Of a DNA stretch of 26,610 nt, positions 14,302 through 22,497 are shown piece by piece. The position numbers and the translations under genes are program-made. Every line of letters starts with the position of its first letter. Within the stretch, counting starts at the first letter, position 1. Origin of the DNA: a virus. The DNA lies in the IMG/VR virus record IMGVR_UViG_3300017666_000013, positions 1-26,610 of that record; one strand, written 5' to 3'. The notes under the pieces are model-generated. The model searched no databases. It saw only the letters and a program-made list of their open reading frames with translations, and was not told the DNA's origin.

Positions 14302-15774
14302 ATGTCTCTCCTTGCCTATGGCGAATATCGCCCCGACGTCAGCGACTACGAAGGCCAGGCCACGCGCAATATCCTCAATGTCATTCCGCGCGGCGACGGC
14401 TACGGACCGTTCCCGTCCTTCTCGGCCTATACATCGGCCCTTCCCGGAGCCTGCCGCGGCGCATTCTACGCGCTGAAATCGGACGGTTCCGTCGTCACCT
14501 TTGCGGGCACGAGCAACAGGCTTTACCGGCTCAACAACATCGATTTCACCTGGGGCGAGGTCTCCAAGGGCGGTGCGCCCTATTCGGCGCTGTCGGCCGC
14601 AGCCCAGTGGCAGTTCGCTCAGACCGGAAACTTCGTGTTTGCGACCCAGGCCAATGCCGTGTTGCAGGTGTTCGATCTCTCGTCGTCCACGGCCTTCGCC
14701 GACGCGCTGGGCGCGCCGCCGCAGGCCGCCTATATCAGCGTCGTCGGTCGCTTCCTGGTGCTGTCCGGACTGCTGTCGACGCCTTACCGGATTCAGTGGT
14801 CGGGCCTGAACAATTTCAACGCGGCGGACAGCTGGACCAGCGGCGTGAAATCGTCGGACTTCCAGGACTTTCCGGACGGCGGCATCGTCCGCGGCGTCGC
14901 CGGCGGCGAATCCGGCATCGTCTTCCAGGATCAGGCCATCCGGCGCATGTCCTACGTGCCGGGCTCGCCGATCATCTTTCAGATCGACCGCATCACGCAG
15001 GACAAGGGGATCTATGCACCGTACTCGATCATTCGTGCCGGCGAACGCATCTTCTTCTACGCCGGGCAGGGCTTTCACAAGATCGAGCCGGGCGGCGTGC
15101 CGCAGCAGATCGGACGCGAGAAGGTCGACCGCAGCTTTCTCGCCGATCTCGACAAGGGGAATCTGCAGCTCTTCATGGGCGCCGCAGACCCGCGCGCGAC
15201 GCGCGTCTACTGGGCCTACAAGTCGGTGTCGGGCACGGCCGGAACCTATGACAAGCTGCTCGGCTACGACTTCCTGCTCGACCGCTTCTTCCCGGTTGCG
15301 GTGACAGGCGAGTATCTGCTCGGCATCTCCCAGACCGGGTTGACGCTGGAGAATCTCGACAGCATCTCGTCCTCCCTCGACGCGCTGACGCTGAGCCTGG
15401 ATGCCTACGCGACGGCCGTGCAGCCGGAGATCGCGCAATTCTCCAATGCCCATCTGCTCGGCTTCTTCCGGGGGCCCAGTCTCGAGGCGACGCTGGAAAG
15501 CCCGGAGCAGGGCACGGACGAGAATCGCATCACCATCCGCGGCTTCCGCCCGGTGACCGACGCGGCGACGCTGTTTGGGTCGGTGTCGTGGCGCGATACG
15601 CCGTCGGCGACGGCGACGCCGGGCGCGGAGGTGTTGGTGAACGCCCGGACCGGCCGGTGCGACGTTCGGCGTGACACACGCTATTCGCGCTTCAAGGTCC
15701 GCATTCCCGCAGCGACGTCATGGTCCTTCTGCGCCGGCATCGTTCCCGATCTCACACCGAACGGCACGCTATGA
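14302..15774 (+). CDS. Tail nozzle / packaged-DNA stabilisation-type protein
   Basis: The ATG at 14302 is chosen because the longer open frame upstream overlaps two other genes and is Arg-rich. The product (490 aa) is beta-rich with propeller-like repeats: YRPDVSDYEGQATRNILNV, FYALKSDGSVVTFAGTSNRL, NFVFATQANAVLQVFDLS, VVGRFLVLSGLLSTPYRIQW, GIVFQDQAIRRMSYVPGS and RIFFYAGQGFHKIEPGG. I recall this family from podoviruses, where it forms the tail nozzle or plugs the portal after packaging (gp10-like). It follows the adaptor gene by several ORFs, as in related phages. The 3' end overlaps the next start by four bases. Confidence 0.8.
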   Translation: MSLLAYGEYRPDVSDYEGQATRNILNVIPRGDGYGPFPSFSAYTSALPGACRGAFYALKSDGSVVTFAGTSNRLYRLNNIDFTWGEVSKGGAPYSALSAAAQWQFAQTGNFVFATQANAVLQVFDLSSSTAFADALGAPPQAAYISVVGRFLVLSGLLSTPYRIQWSGLNNFNAADSWTSGVKSSDFQDFPDGGIVRGVAGGESGIVFQDQAIRRMSYVPGSPIIFQIDRITQDKGIYAPYSIIRAGERIFFYAGQGFHKIEPGGVPQQIGREKVDRSFLADLDKGNLQLFMGAADPRATRVYWAYKSVSGTAGTYDKLLGYDFLLDRFFPVAVTGEYLLGISQTGLTLENLDSISSSLDALTLSLDAYATAVQPEIAQFSNAHLLGFFRGPSLEATLESPEQGTDENRITIRGFRPVTDAATLFGSVSWRDTPSATATPGAEVLVNARTGRCDVRRDTRYSRFKVRIPAATSWSFCAGIVPDLTPNGTL

Positions 15775-16085
15775 CAGCCTACGTTCCTGGCATCACCGAG
15801 ACCGACCTGAAGAAGATCGTGCTCGCGATCCAGCAACTGGCCGCCGGCAGGTCGAACGCCACCGGCAGCGTGACGCTGGCGACGGGGGTATCGAGTACGA
15901 CCGTGACGACGGCCAATTGCGCGGCGGGTTCGGTGCCGATCCTGGTGCCGGCGTCAGCCAATGCGGCGGCGGAGGTCGGGAACGGGACGATGTATGTCAG
16001 CGCCGTCGCAAGCGGCGCGTTCACGATCGCCCATGCGAATTCGGCGACGCCGGGGCGGGTGTTTTTGTGGGCGGTGGTGGGGTGA
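15771..16085 (+). CDS. Small conserved phage protein downstream of nozzle gene
   Basis: ATG 15771 overlaps the nozzle stop (ATGA), pointing to translational coupling. The 104-aa product starts with a short helix, GITETDLKKIVLAIQQLAAG, then a Ser/Thr/Ala/Val-rich beta domain ending GRVFLWAVVG. It is probably a trimeric or hexameric accessory part of the tail. No motif gives a function. It marks the end of the first structural block, since an accessory island follows. Confidence 0.65.
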   Translation: MTAYVPGITETDLKKIVLAIQQLAAGRSNATGSVTLATGVSSTTVTTANCAAGSVPILVPASANAAAEVGNGTMYVSAVASGAFTIAHANSATPGRVFLWAVVG

Positions 16086-16230
16086 GGGCGAAATCGCGCG
16101 GGCATACGCGATCCTGCGCCTCCGCTGAGAACACCAGCTCTGTCGGTCGAGCCGGCCGAGCCGCATCAATCAGCACACCGAACGAGTGTGTCTGCGTCCA
16201 ATTGATCGATAGATAGACGATAGGAAGTCC

Positions 16231-17292
16231 ATGAGTGCTCCCGACATCCAGGACCTTTACACGCGCTATTTGCGAGTACTTGGCGGTTCGAGCAATTCGC
16301 CGAAGTCTCCCCCTTCAATGCCGTTGAACCAACCCCGGCAGTTCGGTGTCACGGTGACGCCTGAGAACCATCCGGCAAGTGGCGGCTATCGGTCCGGAGG
16401 TGTGCTTGGAGCGCTGAGCATGATGACGCAAGGCATTCCTGCGCGTGGAATGGGGGCGATCACGCCTCCAGTCCCGGTACCGACGGGCTTGCGAGGAATA
16501 TCCCCACTTCGTCGGTTTGGTGTTCAGCCAGGTGTCTCGGGATTTGTGCCGGGCAGTACGGTCGAGATTCCGAATCCTCATCTCGACCGGTTTGTTCCTC
16601 AGACGACGCGGGACATCTGGACGGCGGCTGCTCTCCTTCCCTGGATATTGCGGGGCAAATTGACGGGCGAGGATCCTTCCCGTGAAACCCCACAGGAACA
16701 AGTCAACTCGCGCTCGTCCGAAGACATGCCTCAACCTCCCGTTCTCCGTCCCGGCGGTCAGCCTCCGTGGATCATGGGACCAGCCATATTGGACGCGGCT
16801 CGGGGACGAAAGGAAGCGCTCGATACGGAGGAGAAAGTCGAGGCGCGGCCGGATAGTCAGCAGCGTGAATTGAGGACGGTCGAGCCAGATGGTCAAGTGA
16901 CTGAAATCATATCTCTTGCGCCTGATCCTTCAATGATGGGCTGGCGCAAGAAACTGAAGGGAAAAGGAGGACGAATACCCGGAGGCCGCAGCGTTTGGAA
17001 GGTGCGTCCAAACGTCGGCTTCGGAAATAATGGACCAGGCGGAAAAGGTCCTGGCGAAAACGGTGACGATGACGATTTTTGTTCAAGCCGCAGACGGAAA
17101 GAAGACAAGAAATGCTCGAAGAGGTGGCGCGACGGTGAGTACGCTCACAAAGACTTCTATTGGGGATGTAAGGAGAGAGCAAAAACAAGATGGGAAGGTT
17201 GCTATAAGAATGGCGGAACCCCGCCGGACGACGAACCTGCGGAATGGAGTCTGGATCCGGATGGAGAGCTGTACATCAACATAGACCGTTGA
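16231..17292 (+). CDS. Accessory protein with C-terminal four-cysteine domain (effector-like)
   Basis: I recognise no named enzyme. The 353-aa product has a long Pro/Gly/Arg-rich, probably disordered front (residues 1-200, for example QPPWIMGPAILDAARGRKEA). A basic hinge around residue 240 (KKLKGKGGRIPGGRSVWKV) and an acidic GDDDDF turn lead to a compact C-terminal domain. That domain has Cys284, 295, 313 and 324 spaced C-X10-C-X17-C-X10-C, with GCKERAKTRWEGC and YKNGGTPPDDEPAEW. I recall this Cys-pattern ending from toxin-like ORFs of rhizobial prophages. It could be a disulphide-stabilised or metal-binding effector. The DNA looks less GC-rich than the flanking structural genes, consistent with later acquisition. 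A TPR-like gene follows. Confidence 0.6.
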   Translation: MSAPDIQDLYTRYLRVLGGSSNSPKSPPSMPLNQPRQFGVTVTPENHPASGGYRSGGVLGALSMMTQGIPARGMGAITPPVPVPTGLRGISPLRRFGVQPGVSGFVPGSTVEIPNPHLDRFVPQTTRDIWTAAALLPWILRGKLTGEDPSRETPQEQVNSRSSEDMPQPPVLRPGGQPPWIMGPAILDAARGRKEALDTEEKVEARPDSQQRELRTVEPDGQVTEIISLAPDPSMMGWRKKLKGKGGRIPGGRSVWKVRPNVGFGNNGPGGKGPGENGDDDDFCSSRRRKEDKKCSKRWRDGEYAHKDFYWGCKERAKTRWEGCYKNGGTPPDDEPAEWSLDPDGELYINIDR

Positions 17293-17365
17293 TGAGGCTT
17301 TTCTTTCCAACGTGGACAAGATTGAATGTGGTCATTCCAATTGGTTCAGAATGTGGTGCTCAGGA

Positions 17366-17983
17366 ATGGCCATGCCGCAAGATGATACCCTGACCAGCCT
17401 CATTTGCTGGACAGAGCAATTGCGACGAGAGCAGTCGCTTGATCTTGTGATCGACATCGTTGCTCAGCGAGCAGATCAAGAAGAGGGGGAGGTTCATCTC
17501 TTCCTCGTCTACGAACTCGCTGGACTCTTGAACGAAGCCGGGCGATCTGCCGAAGCCATCCAACTGCTTGAACAAACGTTGGATCGTTATCCGGACGAGG
17601 TTCGTCCTGCCCTGATCATGACGTCAATCCATCTCACAACGCTCGAACGGCCGGAAGACGCACTCATGTCCATAGAGGTTGCACTGGAGCGAGCGCGTCG
17701 GAGCGGGGCGTTCCTGCGGGAGGCGCTTGGCAACAAAGCTCGAATACTGCTGGAGCTTTCTCGCGGTAACGATTTGTCGGACGTGCTGGAGGAGATCATG
17801 TCTGTTCAAGTGAGGCCATCCGTGCCGGACATTGCGCGCGAGCGCGACTTCGTCGACCGTGCGCCTCCGGGGCTCATCCGCGCAAACGTTCTGGAGCGCT
17901 ACAATGAATTCCGCCCGAGACGTTCAAGTGATGGATCAGGCCACGAACCCCCGGAGTTCGGACCGGCAAAAGACTTCAATTGA
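17366..17983 (+). CDS. TPR-like helical protein, possible partner of the four-cysteine protein
   Basis: The start is uncertain: GTG 17312, ATG 17366 or ATG 17372; family-like sequence begins near residue 10 of the ATG 17366 form. The product (about 205 aa) is made of paired helices: WTEQLRREQSLDLVIDIVAQ, LFLVYELAGLLNEAGRSAEA, IQLLEQTLDRYPDEVRPALI, PEDALMSIEVALERARRSGA and REALGNKARILLELSRGNDL. These repeat like tetratricopeptides. The end is charged and probably flexible. Such a protein would bind another protein, and its place behind the effector-like gene makes it an immunity or chaperone candidate. There is no direct evidence of interaction. Confidence 0.6.
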   Translation: MAMPQDDTLTSLICWTEQLRREQSLDLVIDIVAQRADQEEGEVHLFLVYELAGLLNEAGRSAEAIQLLEQTLDRYPDEVRPALIMTSIHLTTLERPEDALMSIEVALERARRSGAFLREALGNKARILLELSRGNDLSDVLEEIMSVQVRPSVPDIARERDFVDRAPPGLIRANVLERYNEFRPRRSSDGSGHEPPEFGPAKDFN

Positions 17984-18085
17984 AGCGCTGGTCGGGTCCG
18001 GTTCGCTCGCCTGAACTCCATTGAGTCGGAAGAGAGGCTTCTCATCGTACACGCTGTTCGACTCGTCTGCATCGACCCACTGTCA

Positions 18086-18463
18086 GTGCGTTCGATCTGG
18101 CCGCTTGCGGCCCCTCTTCTCAGGAAGGCCGTCGTCAAAACCGGCCTGGCGGATTTCGCGGTGATCGAATGCGATGTCCTTGAAGGGCGTTCGCTGCTTT
18201 GGGTCGCGTGGAACGGATCGGCCATCGTCGCAGCCGCATCGACGAGCCTGCAGCAGACGGAGGCCGGCCGGGTTTGCGTGATCACGGCCTGTGCAGGGAG
18301 AGACATGCATGACTGGCTGCCGCTGATCGGCGGAATCGAAGCCTATGCAACCGCGGAAAGTTGTCGCTGCGTCCGCATCTTCGGACGGAAGGGATGGTCG
18401 CGCGTGCTGGCGGGATATCGCGAGACCTACGCCATCATCGACAAGCCTCTGTGCAACGCCTGA
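18086..18463 (+). CDS. Small GNAT-like phage protein (start uncertain)
   Basis: Coding-like sequence begins before the first standard start: in frame are AVRLVCIDPLSVRSIWPLAA, then the GTG at 18086 sits inside this block. A purine-rich AGAGAGG (18031-18037) lies six bases before an in-frame ATC at 18044, where a normal start would be expected. The remainder shows LLWVAWNGSAIVAAASTSL, RVCVITACAGRDMHDWLPL, IEAYATAESCRCVRIFGRKG and WSRVLAGYRETYAI, a GNAT-like fold resembling small podoviral acyltransferase-like proteins. No acetyl-CoA signature is clear. Either translation starts at a non-standard codon, or at GTG 18086 with a shortened protein, or the gene lost its ATG. Confidence 0.6.
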   Translation: MRSIWPLAAPLLRKAVVKTGLADFAVIECDVLEGRSLLWVAWNGSAIVAAASTSLQQTEAGRVCVITACAGRDMHDWLPLIGGIEAYATAESCRCVRIFGRKGWSRVLAGYRETYAIIDKPLCNA

Positions 18464-18533
18464 GCGGGGGACAGCGCGGGCAAGGACACTGAAATAAGCC
18501 CTCAGCAGCGCCATCCAATCGGACGACCTGGGG

Positions 18534-18562
18534 TTGCATAAGTTCCTGATTTGTTCTAATAT
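18534..18562 (+). promoter_or_regulatory. Strong promoter with embedded LexA-type (SOS) operator
   Basis: TTGCAT (18534-18539), a 17-base spacer and TAATAT (18557-18562) form a near-consensus sigma-70 promoter. The spacer holds GTTC-CTGATTT-GTTC (18542-18556), an exact alphaproteobacterial LexA box, so bound LexA would block polymerase. The flank ACCTGGGGTTG is the same as at the first copy near 1832. The next convincing gene starts at 18925. Sequence match is direct; control by LexA is inferred. Confidence 0.85.
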
Positions 18563-18924
18563 ATCTACGGTCCGCCCGGCTGGGAGTGATCGAGAATGTC
18601 GCCTTCTGGAGCTTGCGGGGATTGGGCACCCGCCCCCGTGTTGGCCGAAACTGCCTGGGGCCCGCGCCTCGAAGCTCGCGCAGGGCGGGTCGGCAGAGGT
18701 GCGTCGTCGAGGCGGCGTCTGCCAGCGTGCGTCGGCGATCGCCAATCTGTTTCGCGATCGAGGTGCGATCTTGGTGATCGGGGATTTTTGCTTTCCCCGC
18801 CTTGGGGCGCGTCTTTGCTGGATCTGTTCAACCACCCACCGTTTTTCCGATCGACGAGACGAAGTGCGGCGCTGCGACGCCGTGGAATATGTATCACGCC
18901 AACTCACAGCCAAGGACATCATTC
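18563..18924 (+). other. Leader region behind the SOS-type promoter, no convincing gene
   Basis: About 360 bases. The first ATG behind the promoter (18596, ATGTCG) opens an Arg/Ser-rich ORF that overlaps the next gene and does not look like a real protein; other frames are no better. The region may be a decayed gene once controlled by the promoter or a long untranslated leader. The ribosome-binding site for the next gene (AAGGA, 18912-18916) lies at its end. Confidence 0.5.
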
Positions 18925-19779
18925 ATGGGCGGCCAATCCACCTCGACACAGACTGTGCAATCGCAGACGGCGCCCTGGCTAGCCGCGCAGCCTGCGCTGC
19001 AGACGATGCTGGGACAGATCAATACGGGTCTTGCCAATACCGGGCTGACGTCGGCGGAGAGCGCGGCGCTGGATACGCTGAAGGCCAATGCCGCCGGCGG
19101 CAATCCCTATGCGGACCAGATTGCGGGCTACGCGCAGTCCTTGCTGAACGGCGGCGGCGCCACGACGCAGGCCGGCAGTGTGCAGGACAATCTGGCCACT
19201 TATCGGAAGGCGCTGACGCCTTATGCGAATGGCAGCATGGTCGGAAACAATCCCGCCCTGATGGCGCAACTGGCGCAGATCCGCGCCGATGTCGGCAACG
19301 ACGTCAATGGCCAGTTCGCAGCCGCGGGGCGCGAGTTCAGCGGAGCCAACAGCATGGCCTATGGCCGAGGCGTGGCCGCCGCGGAGGCGCCGGTGATCGC
19401 GGCTCAATACAATCAGGATGTGGCGAACCAGCTCGCTGCGTCAGGGGCGCTCTACAATGCCGGCAACACCACGGCCAACACGCTGGCGCAAATGCAGCAG
19501 GCCGATCTGACCAATCGCGGCCAGGGCGTCACCGCTGCGCAATCGGCACTCGATGCCAGAAACTACGGCGCCAATGCCACGCTTGCCGAAGAGGCGTTAC
19601 GCCGCGGCATTCCGGTGCAGGCGCTCAGCCTGCTCGCCCAGATCGGTGTTCCCATCGCACAGCTGGGGACCCAAGGTAACAGTACGACGACGGGTACCCA
19701 GCAGAAGTCCGCCGTCGACCAGTTCGCCACGATCGCCGGCGGCATCAGCGGCCTGGTCAATGCCTTCAAGGGCAAATAA
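18925..19779 (+). CDS. Putative internal virion/ejection protein
   Basis: ATG 18925 has AAGGA eight bases upstream; the longer frame to 18802 adds unlike sequence. The 284-aa product is rich in Ala, Gln, Asn, Gly and Thr and mostly helical: TAPWLAAQPALQTMLGQINT, ADQIAGYAQSLLNGGGATTQ, MAQLAQIRADVGNDVNGQF, NSMAYGRGVAAAEAPVIAAQ and AVDQFATIAGGISGLVNAFK at the C-terminus. The small-residue-rich helices and final Gly-Leu motif resemble podoviral internal virion proteins ejected with the DNA to cross the envelope. I cannot name a family. It starts the block behind the SOS-type promoter and runs into the scaffold-like gene with a 12-base gap. Confidence 0.55.
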   Translation: MGGQSTSTQTVQSQTAPWLAAQPALQTMLGQINTGLANTGLTSAESAALDTLKANAAGGNPYADQIAGYAQSLLNGGGATTQAGSVQDNLATYRKALTPYANGSMVGNNPALMAQLAQIRADVGNDVNGQFAAAGREFSGANSMAYGRGVAAAEAPVIAAQYNQDVANQLAASGALYNAGNTTANTLAQMQQADLTNRGQGVTAAQSALDARNYGANATLAEEALRRGIPVQALSLLAQIGVPIAQLGTQGNSTTTGTQQKSAVDQFATIAGGISGLVNAFKGK

Positions 19780-19790
19780 GGAGCTCGTGA

Positions 19791-20987
19791 ATGACTGCCG
19801 CAATCAACGGTGAGCCCACCGGAGCCAGTTTCGACCTCGCAAATGCGGGCTATGCCGAAATGCCGGATCCGCACCGCGACAGTGATCGCGAGCCGATCGG
19901 CGGTGACGGCGCCTCGCTCCGGGAGGTTGCCGATCGACGCTCCGAGCCGCCGCCCAAGACGGTTGTCAGGCGTTACACCGATGGTGAGGGCAAGCCTGCC
20001 GCCGCCAACGAGGCCGTGACGCTGGCGCGCGCCGCTCGCGATTATGCCCATGCAACGGCTGCTGACAAACGGACCAGTGAGAACGAGTCCGCGGAAGCGC
20101 TGGCAGCGAATATCGACGCGATGCGGGCGGACGTCGCCGCACACGATCCCGATGCTGCCGACTTCTACGGCTTTGAGCAACCGGATGCCGTCGAAAGAGG
20201 CGAGGAGGACGTCGCTGCCGCGTCAAACCCGGCCGAGCAACGCGAGGAGCGAGCCGACAGACTCGATCCCGATCTCGAACAGCTCATGCGCCATCCCCAG
20301 GTGCGGCTGGCACTCGAGGAAAAAGTCGGCGAGGTCGAGCGGGCCCGGCAGGTTTACCTCCAGGGTCTCGACGCGGCGATGCAGATCGCGCAGACGAGCT
20401 TCATGAGCCAGTTTCCGGAGTTGGCTGCGCTGCCTCCCGAACGTCTGCCGGACGCCCTCGCGCAGCTGGCCCAGCAGGATCCCGCGAAGCTGGCGCGGAT
20501 CCAGGCGATCGTTGCGGGGAGCGAACAGCTGCGCGCGCGGCAGGACGAGGAGAGACGGCGCGCGGCGGACGACCAGCGGCGTCATTTCCAGAGCTATGCG
20601 AGGGCTGAGGACGACAGGCTGGAGGGGATGCTGAAGGACGAGACGACCGCGGTGAGACAGGCCGTCGCGCAGGAGATCATGGCATCGGCCAAGGCCAGCG
20701 GCATCGAGCCGGAGGAGCTGCGGCGCCTGTTCGACAGCGAGCCGCTGATGCGCAATGCCACTTTCCAGCGCATGATGTACGATGCCGGAAAGTACAGGCT
20801 GATGATGAAGGCCAGGGACGCCGTCACGTCGAGGCCGATGCCGCCGGTGCAAAGGCCGGGCATGGCGGCCAGCCCGGGCGAGCGCAACCAGCATGATCTC
20901 CGGACGCTGAGCGCCCGGCTGTCCAGCTCGGGCGATCTCAAGGACGCAGTGGCGCTCTATCAGGCGAAGACGGCCGGCCGACGGTGA
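19791..20987 (+). CDS. Scaffold-like or internal virion coiled-coil protein
   Basis: ATG 19791 is preceded by AAGGAG (about 19779-19784). The 398-aa product is highly charged and helical: a disordered acidic front, DAADFYGFEQPDAVERGEED (about residues 122-141), a long helical region VGEVERARQVYLQGLDAAMQ, LPDALAQLAQQDPAKLARIQ, ARQDEERRRAADDQRRHFQ, and the C-terminus LSARLSSSGDLKDAVALYQA. The basic helix at the end could bind the capsid, as scaffolds do; however, scaffold genes usually lie between portal and capsid, whereas this one is about 9.5 kb behind the capsid gene. I recall the C-terminal SGDLKDA block from rhizobial prophages. An internal virion protein is the alternative. Confidence 0.55.
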   Translation: MTAAINGEPTGASFDLANAGYAEMPDPHRDSDREPIGGDGASLREVADRRSEPPPKTVVRRYTDGEGKPAAANEAVTLARAARDYAHATAADKRTSENESAEALAANIDAMRADVAAHDPDAADFYGFEQPDAVERGEEDVAAASNPAEQREERADRLDPDLEQLMRHPQVRLALEEKVGEVERARQVYLQGLDAAMQIAQTSFMSQFPELAALPPERLPDALAQLAQQDPAKLARIQAIVAGSEQLRARQDEERRRAADDQRRHFQSYARAEDDRLEGMLKDETTAVRQAVAQEIMASAKASGIEPEELRRLFDSEPLMRNATFQRMMYDAGKYRLMMKARDAVTSRPMPPVQRPGMAASPGERNQHDLRTLSARLSSSGDLKDAVALYQAKTAGRR

Positions 20988-21078
20988 GAGTTCTCAGGCC
21001 CGTGAACCTGCATGCCCACAAAGACAGGTGCATCGCCGGTGATCTCGAACAGCAGCATTTTCCCAGGGTTGGATCCCC

Positions 21079-21537
21079 ATGTCGTTTAGACCGGTTTTGT
21101 TCGTCATCATTGGGATGACAAGCCTTCTCGCCTCAATCGATGCATTCGCCGGTGACTATACCGTCTCTTATGCCTTCGATCGCACGACGAGGGAGGATGT
21201 TACAGCAGGCGCGACGAGCCCGTTCAATGAGGCGGGGACTACGAATGAGTGCCAGTATGACAGATATTGCAGGATAGTGCTGCCGAAGTCGGATCTGACG
21301 ATATCGCTCAAGGTCGAGCGGTCGGGTTACCACAAGGTGGTCGTGCTGGCCGACGGCGGCCGTAGCCGCAGTATCGGGTGCTGCTTTTTCTCGGACGGCG
21401 AGCGCCGGGTTGAGCGCGATGTTGTCGAGCCCCTGCTTCGCCTGCGCATTTTCGAAGGGCGCGCGCGCAGGAGGAACGAATTCGTCGAGAACCTTCCGCT
21501 GGGTCTTCTGTATCTGCAGCTCTCGAACCTGAAATAG
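21079..21537 (+). CDS. Small secreted protein of unknown function (accessory)
   Basis: The 152-aa product has a clear signal peptide: MSFRP, then hydrophobic VLFVIIGMTSLLASI and a cleavage site AFA|G after residue 24. The mature part is beta-rich and holds two cysteine pairs (ECQYDRYC and GCC), which may form disulphides in the periplasm. The C-terminal half is charged (RLRIFEGRARRRNEF). There is no structural role known to me. It sits between the scaffold-like gene and an ORF with a DPNPFAPP element. Probably a moron affecting the host envelope or an exported partner of its neighbour; this is inference. Confidence 0.6.
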   Translation: MSFRPVLFVIIGMTSLLASIDAFAGDYTVSYAFDRTTREDVTAGATSPFNEAGTTNECQYDRYCRIVLPKSDLTISLKVERSGYHKVVVLADGGRSRSIGCCFFSDGERRVERDVVEPLLRLRIFEGRARRRNEFVENLPLGLLYLQLSNLK

Positions 21538-21630
21538 TTCGCAGCTTCGGCTCGTCTTCATCGCCCCCCATTTCGTCAGCCGGTCGGTCCCTCTCATTGC
21601 AGGGGCGCATCGGCATGTTTCCAGGATCAC

Positions 21631-22173
21631 ATGATGGCCACCATCGAACGGCAGTACCTGCCCCCCTTGAATGCCGAGACGACCATTGCGGAGGCTGATC
21701 GCCCGCGCATTTACGATATCGTTCGCAAACAATTGGCCGATCTCCTCGAAGGCGAGCAATCCTACTATCCGGATGGTGTCCAGAAGGACTGGCAGGCTCG
21801 GTCCGAGGATCTCGATGGTCTCATCGGATCAATCTCGAGCTTGAGAGGACGTGTCAACGATCCGGCCGATATCCTGGGAGACGTCGTCCGGCATCTCGGT
21901 GAGCATGCAGCCGCATTCCGCGATCGCATCAAAGAGGCGGGACCGTCGGACCCGATCGAGCTGCCGCCGGCATTGTCGCCGACCACCCGGGACAGGAACG
22001 AACTCTACATCGATCCAAATCCGTTCGCTCCGCCGATGGAGGCTCTTCCCCGTCCGAGACAGGAATGGCCGATGTCAGCGATCGCTGGCGATCCCACTGG
22101 CAGGAGAGCGGTCAGGCCGGAACGACGCGTCGCGCCACCAATATTCTTTCCGATGCAGAGCCGGGTCCGTTGA
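21631..22173 (+). CDS. Hypothetical protein with DPNPFAPP element (accessory)
   Basis: ATG 21631 (or ATG 21634) begins a 180-aa product. The front is helical and acidic: TIAEADRPRIYDIVRKQLAD, GVQKDWQARSEDLDGLIGSI, ADILGDVVRHLGEHAAAFRD. The rear is extended and Pro-rich: ELYIDPNPFAPPMEALPRP and RRVAPPIFFPM. I do not recognise the family, although similar ends seem familiar from rhizobial phage ORFs near effector-like genes. It follows a secreted protein gene by about 90 bases. It may be the partner of that protein or a small phage accessory factor. Confidence 0.55.
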   Translation: MMATIERQYLPPLNAETTIAEADRPRIYDIVRKQLADLLEGEQSYYPDGVQKDWQARSEDLDGLIGSISSLRGRVNDPADILGDVVRHLGEHAAAFRDRIKEAGPSDPIELPPALSPTTRDRNELYIDPNPFAPPMEALPRPRQEWPMSAIAGDPTGRRAVRPERRVAPPIFFPMQSRVR

Positions 22174-22230
22174 TCGCCTCACCCCCCGCGCGCCAATCAC
22201 AAAAGCGAATTCACGACGGGACAATGCACC

Positions 22231-22497
22231 ATGACCGAGGACGACCGCAATTTCATTGAACGCGCCGAGTCCATCACCGGGAATCTCTACGGTGAACCGC
22301 TGTCGCCGGACAGGATCGCGGAGAACTTCGCACTTTACGGCCTGAAGAAACGTGTCGCTGCGCTCGAGCGGTTCGATGCCGAACTCGGCGGCGAGATCGA
22401 TTCGAGCCCCCACGGCTTGCGCAGGCGCGTGCAGCTCGTCGCTCTGCGCCGGCGTATGGGGGATCTTCATGATGCGCTGCGAAAAGCCAGGCGATGA
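22231..22497 (+). CDS. Small helical phage protein
   Basis: ATG 22231 to a stop overlapping the next start (ATGA at 22494-22497). The 88-aa product is wholly helical: EDDRNFIERAESITGNLYG, LKKRVAALERFDAELGGE and LVALRRRMGDLHDALRKARR. Its charge pattern suggests a coiled coil or a DNA/protein-binding helix pair. No function can be given. The overlap implies co-translation with the recombinase-domain-like protein behind it. Confidence 0.6.
   Translation: MTEDDRNFIERAESITGNLYGEPLSPDRIAENFALYGLKKRVAALERFDAELGGEIDSSPHGLRRRVQLVALRRRMGDLHDALRKARR

Noticed and set aside
18596-18982. 128-codon ORF directly behind the second SOS-type promoter
   Set aside because: Arg/Ser-rich, no recognisable domain, and it runs into the well-supported gene at 18925; kept only as a note on the gene-poor region.
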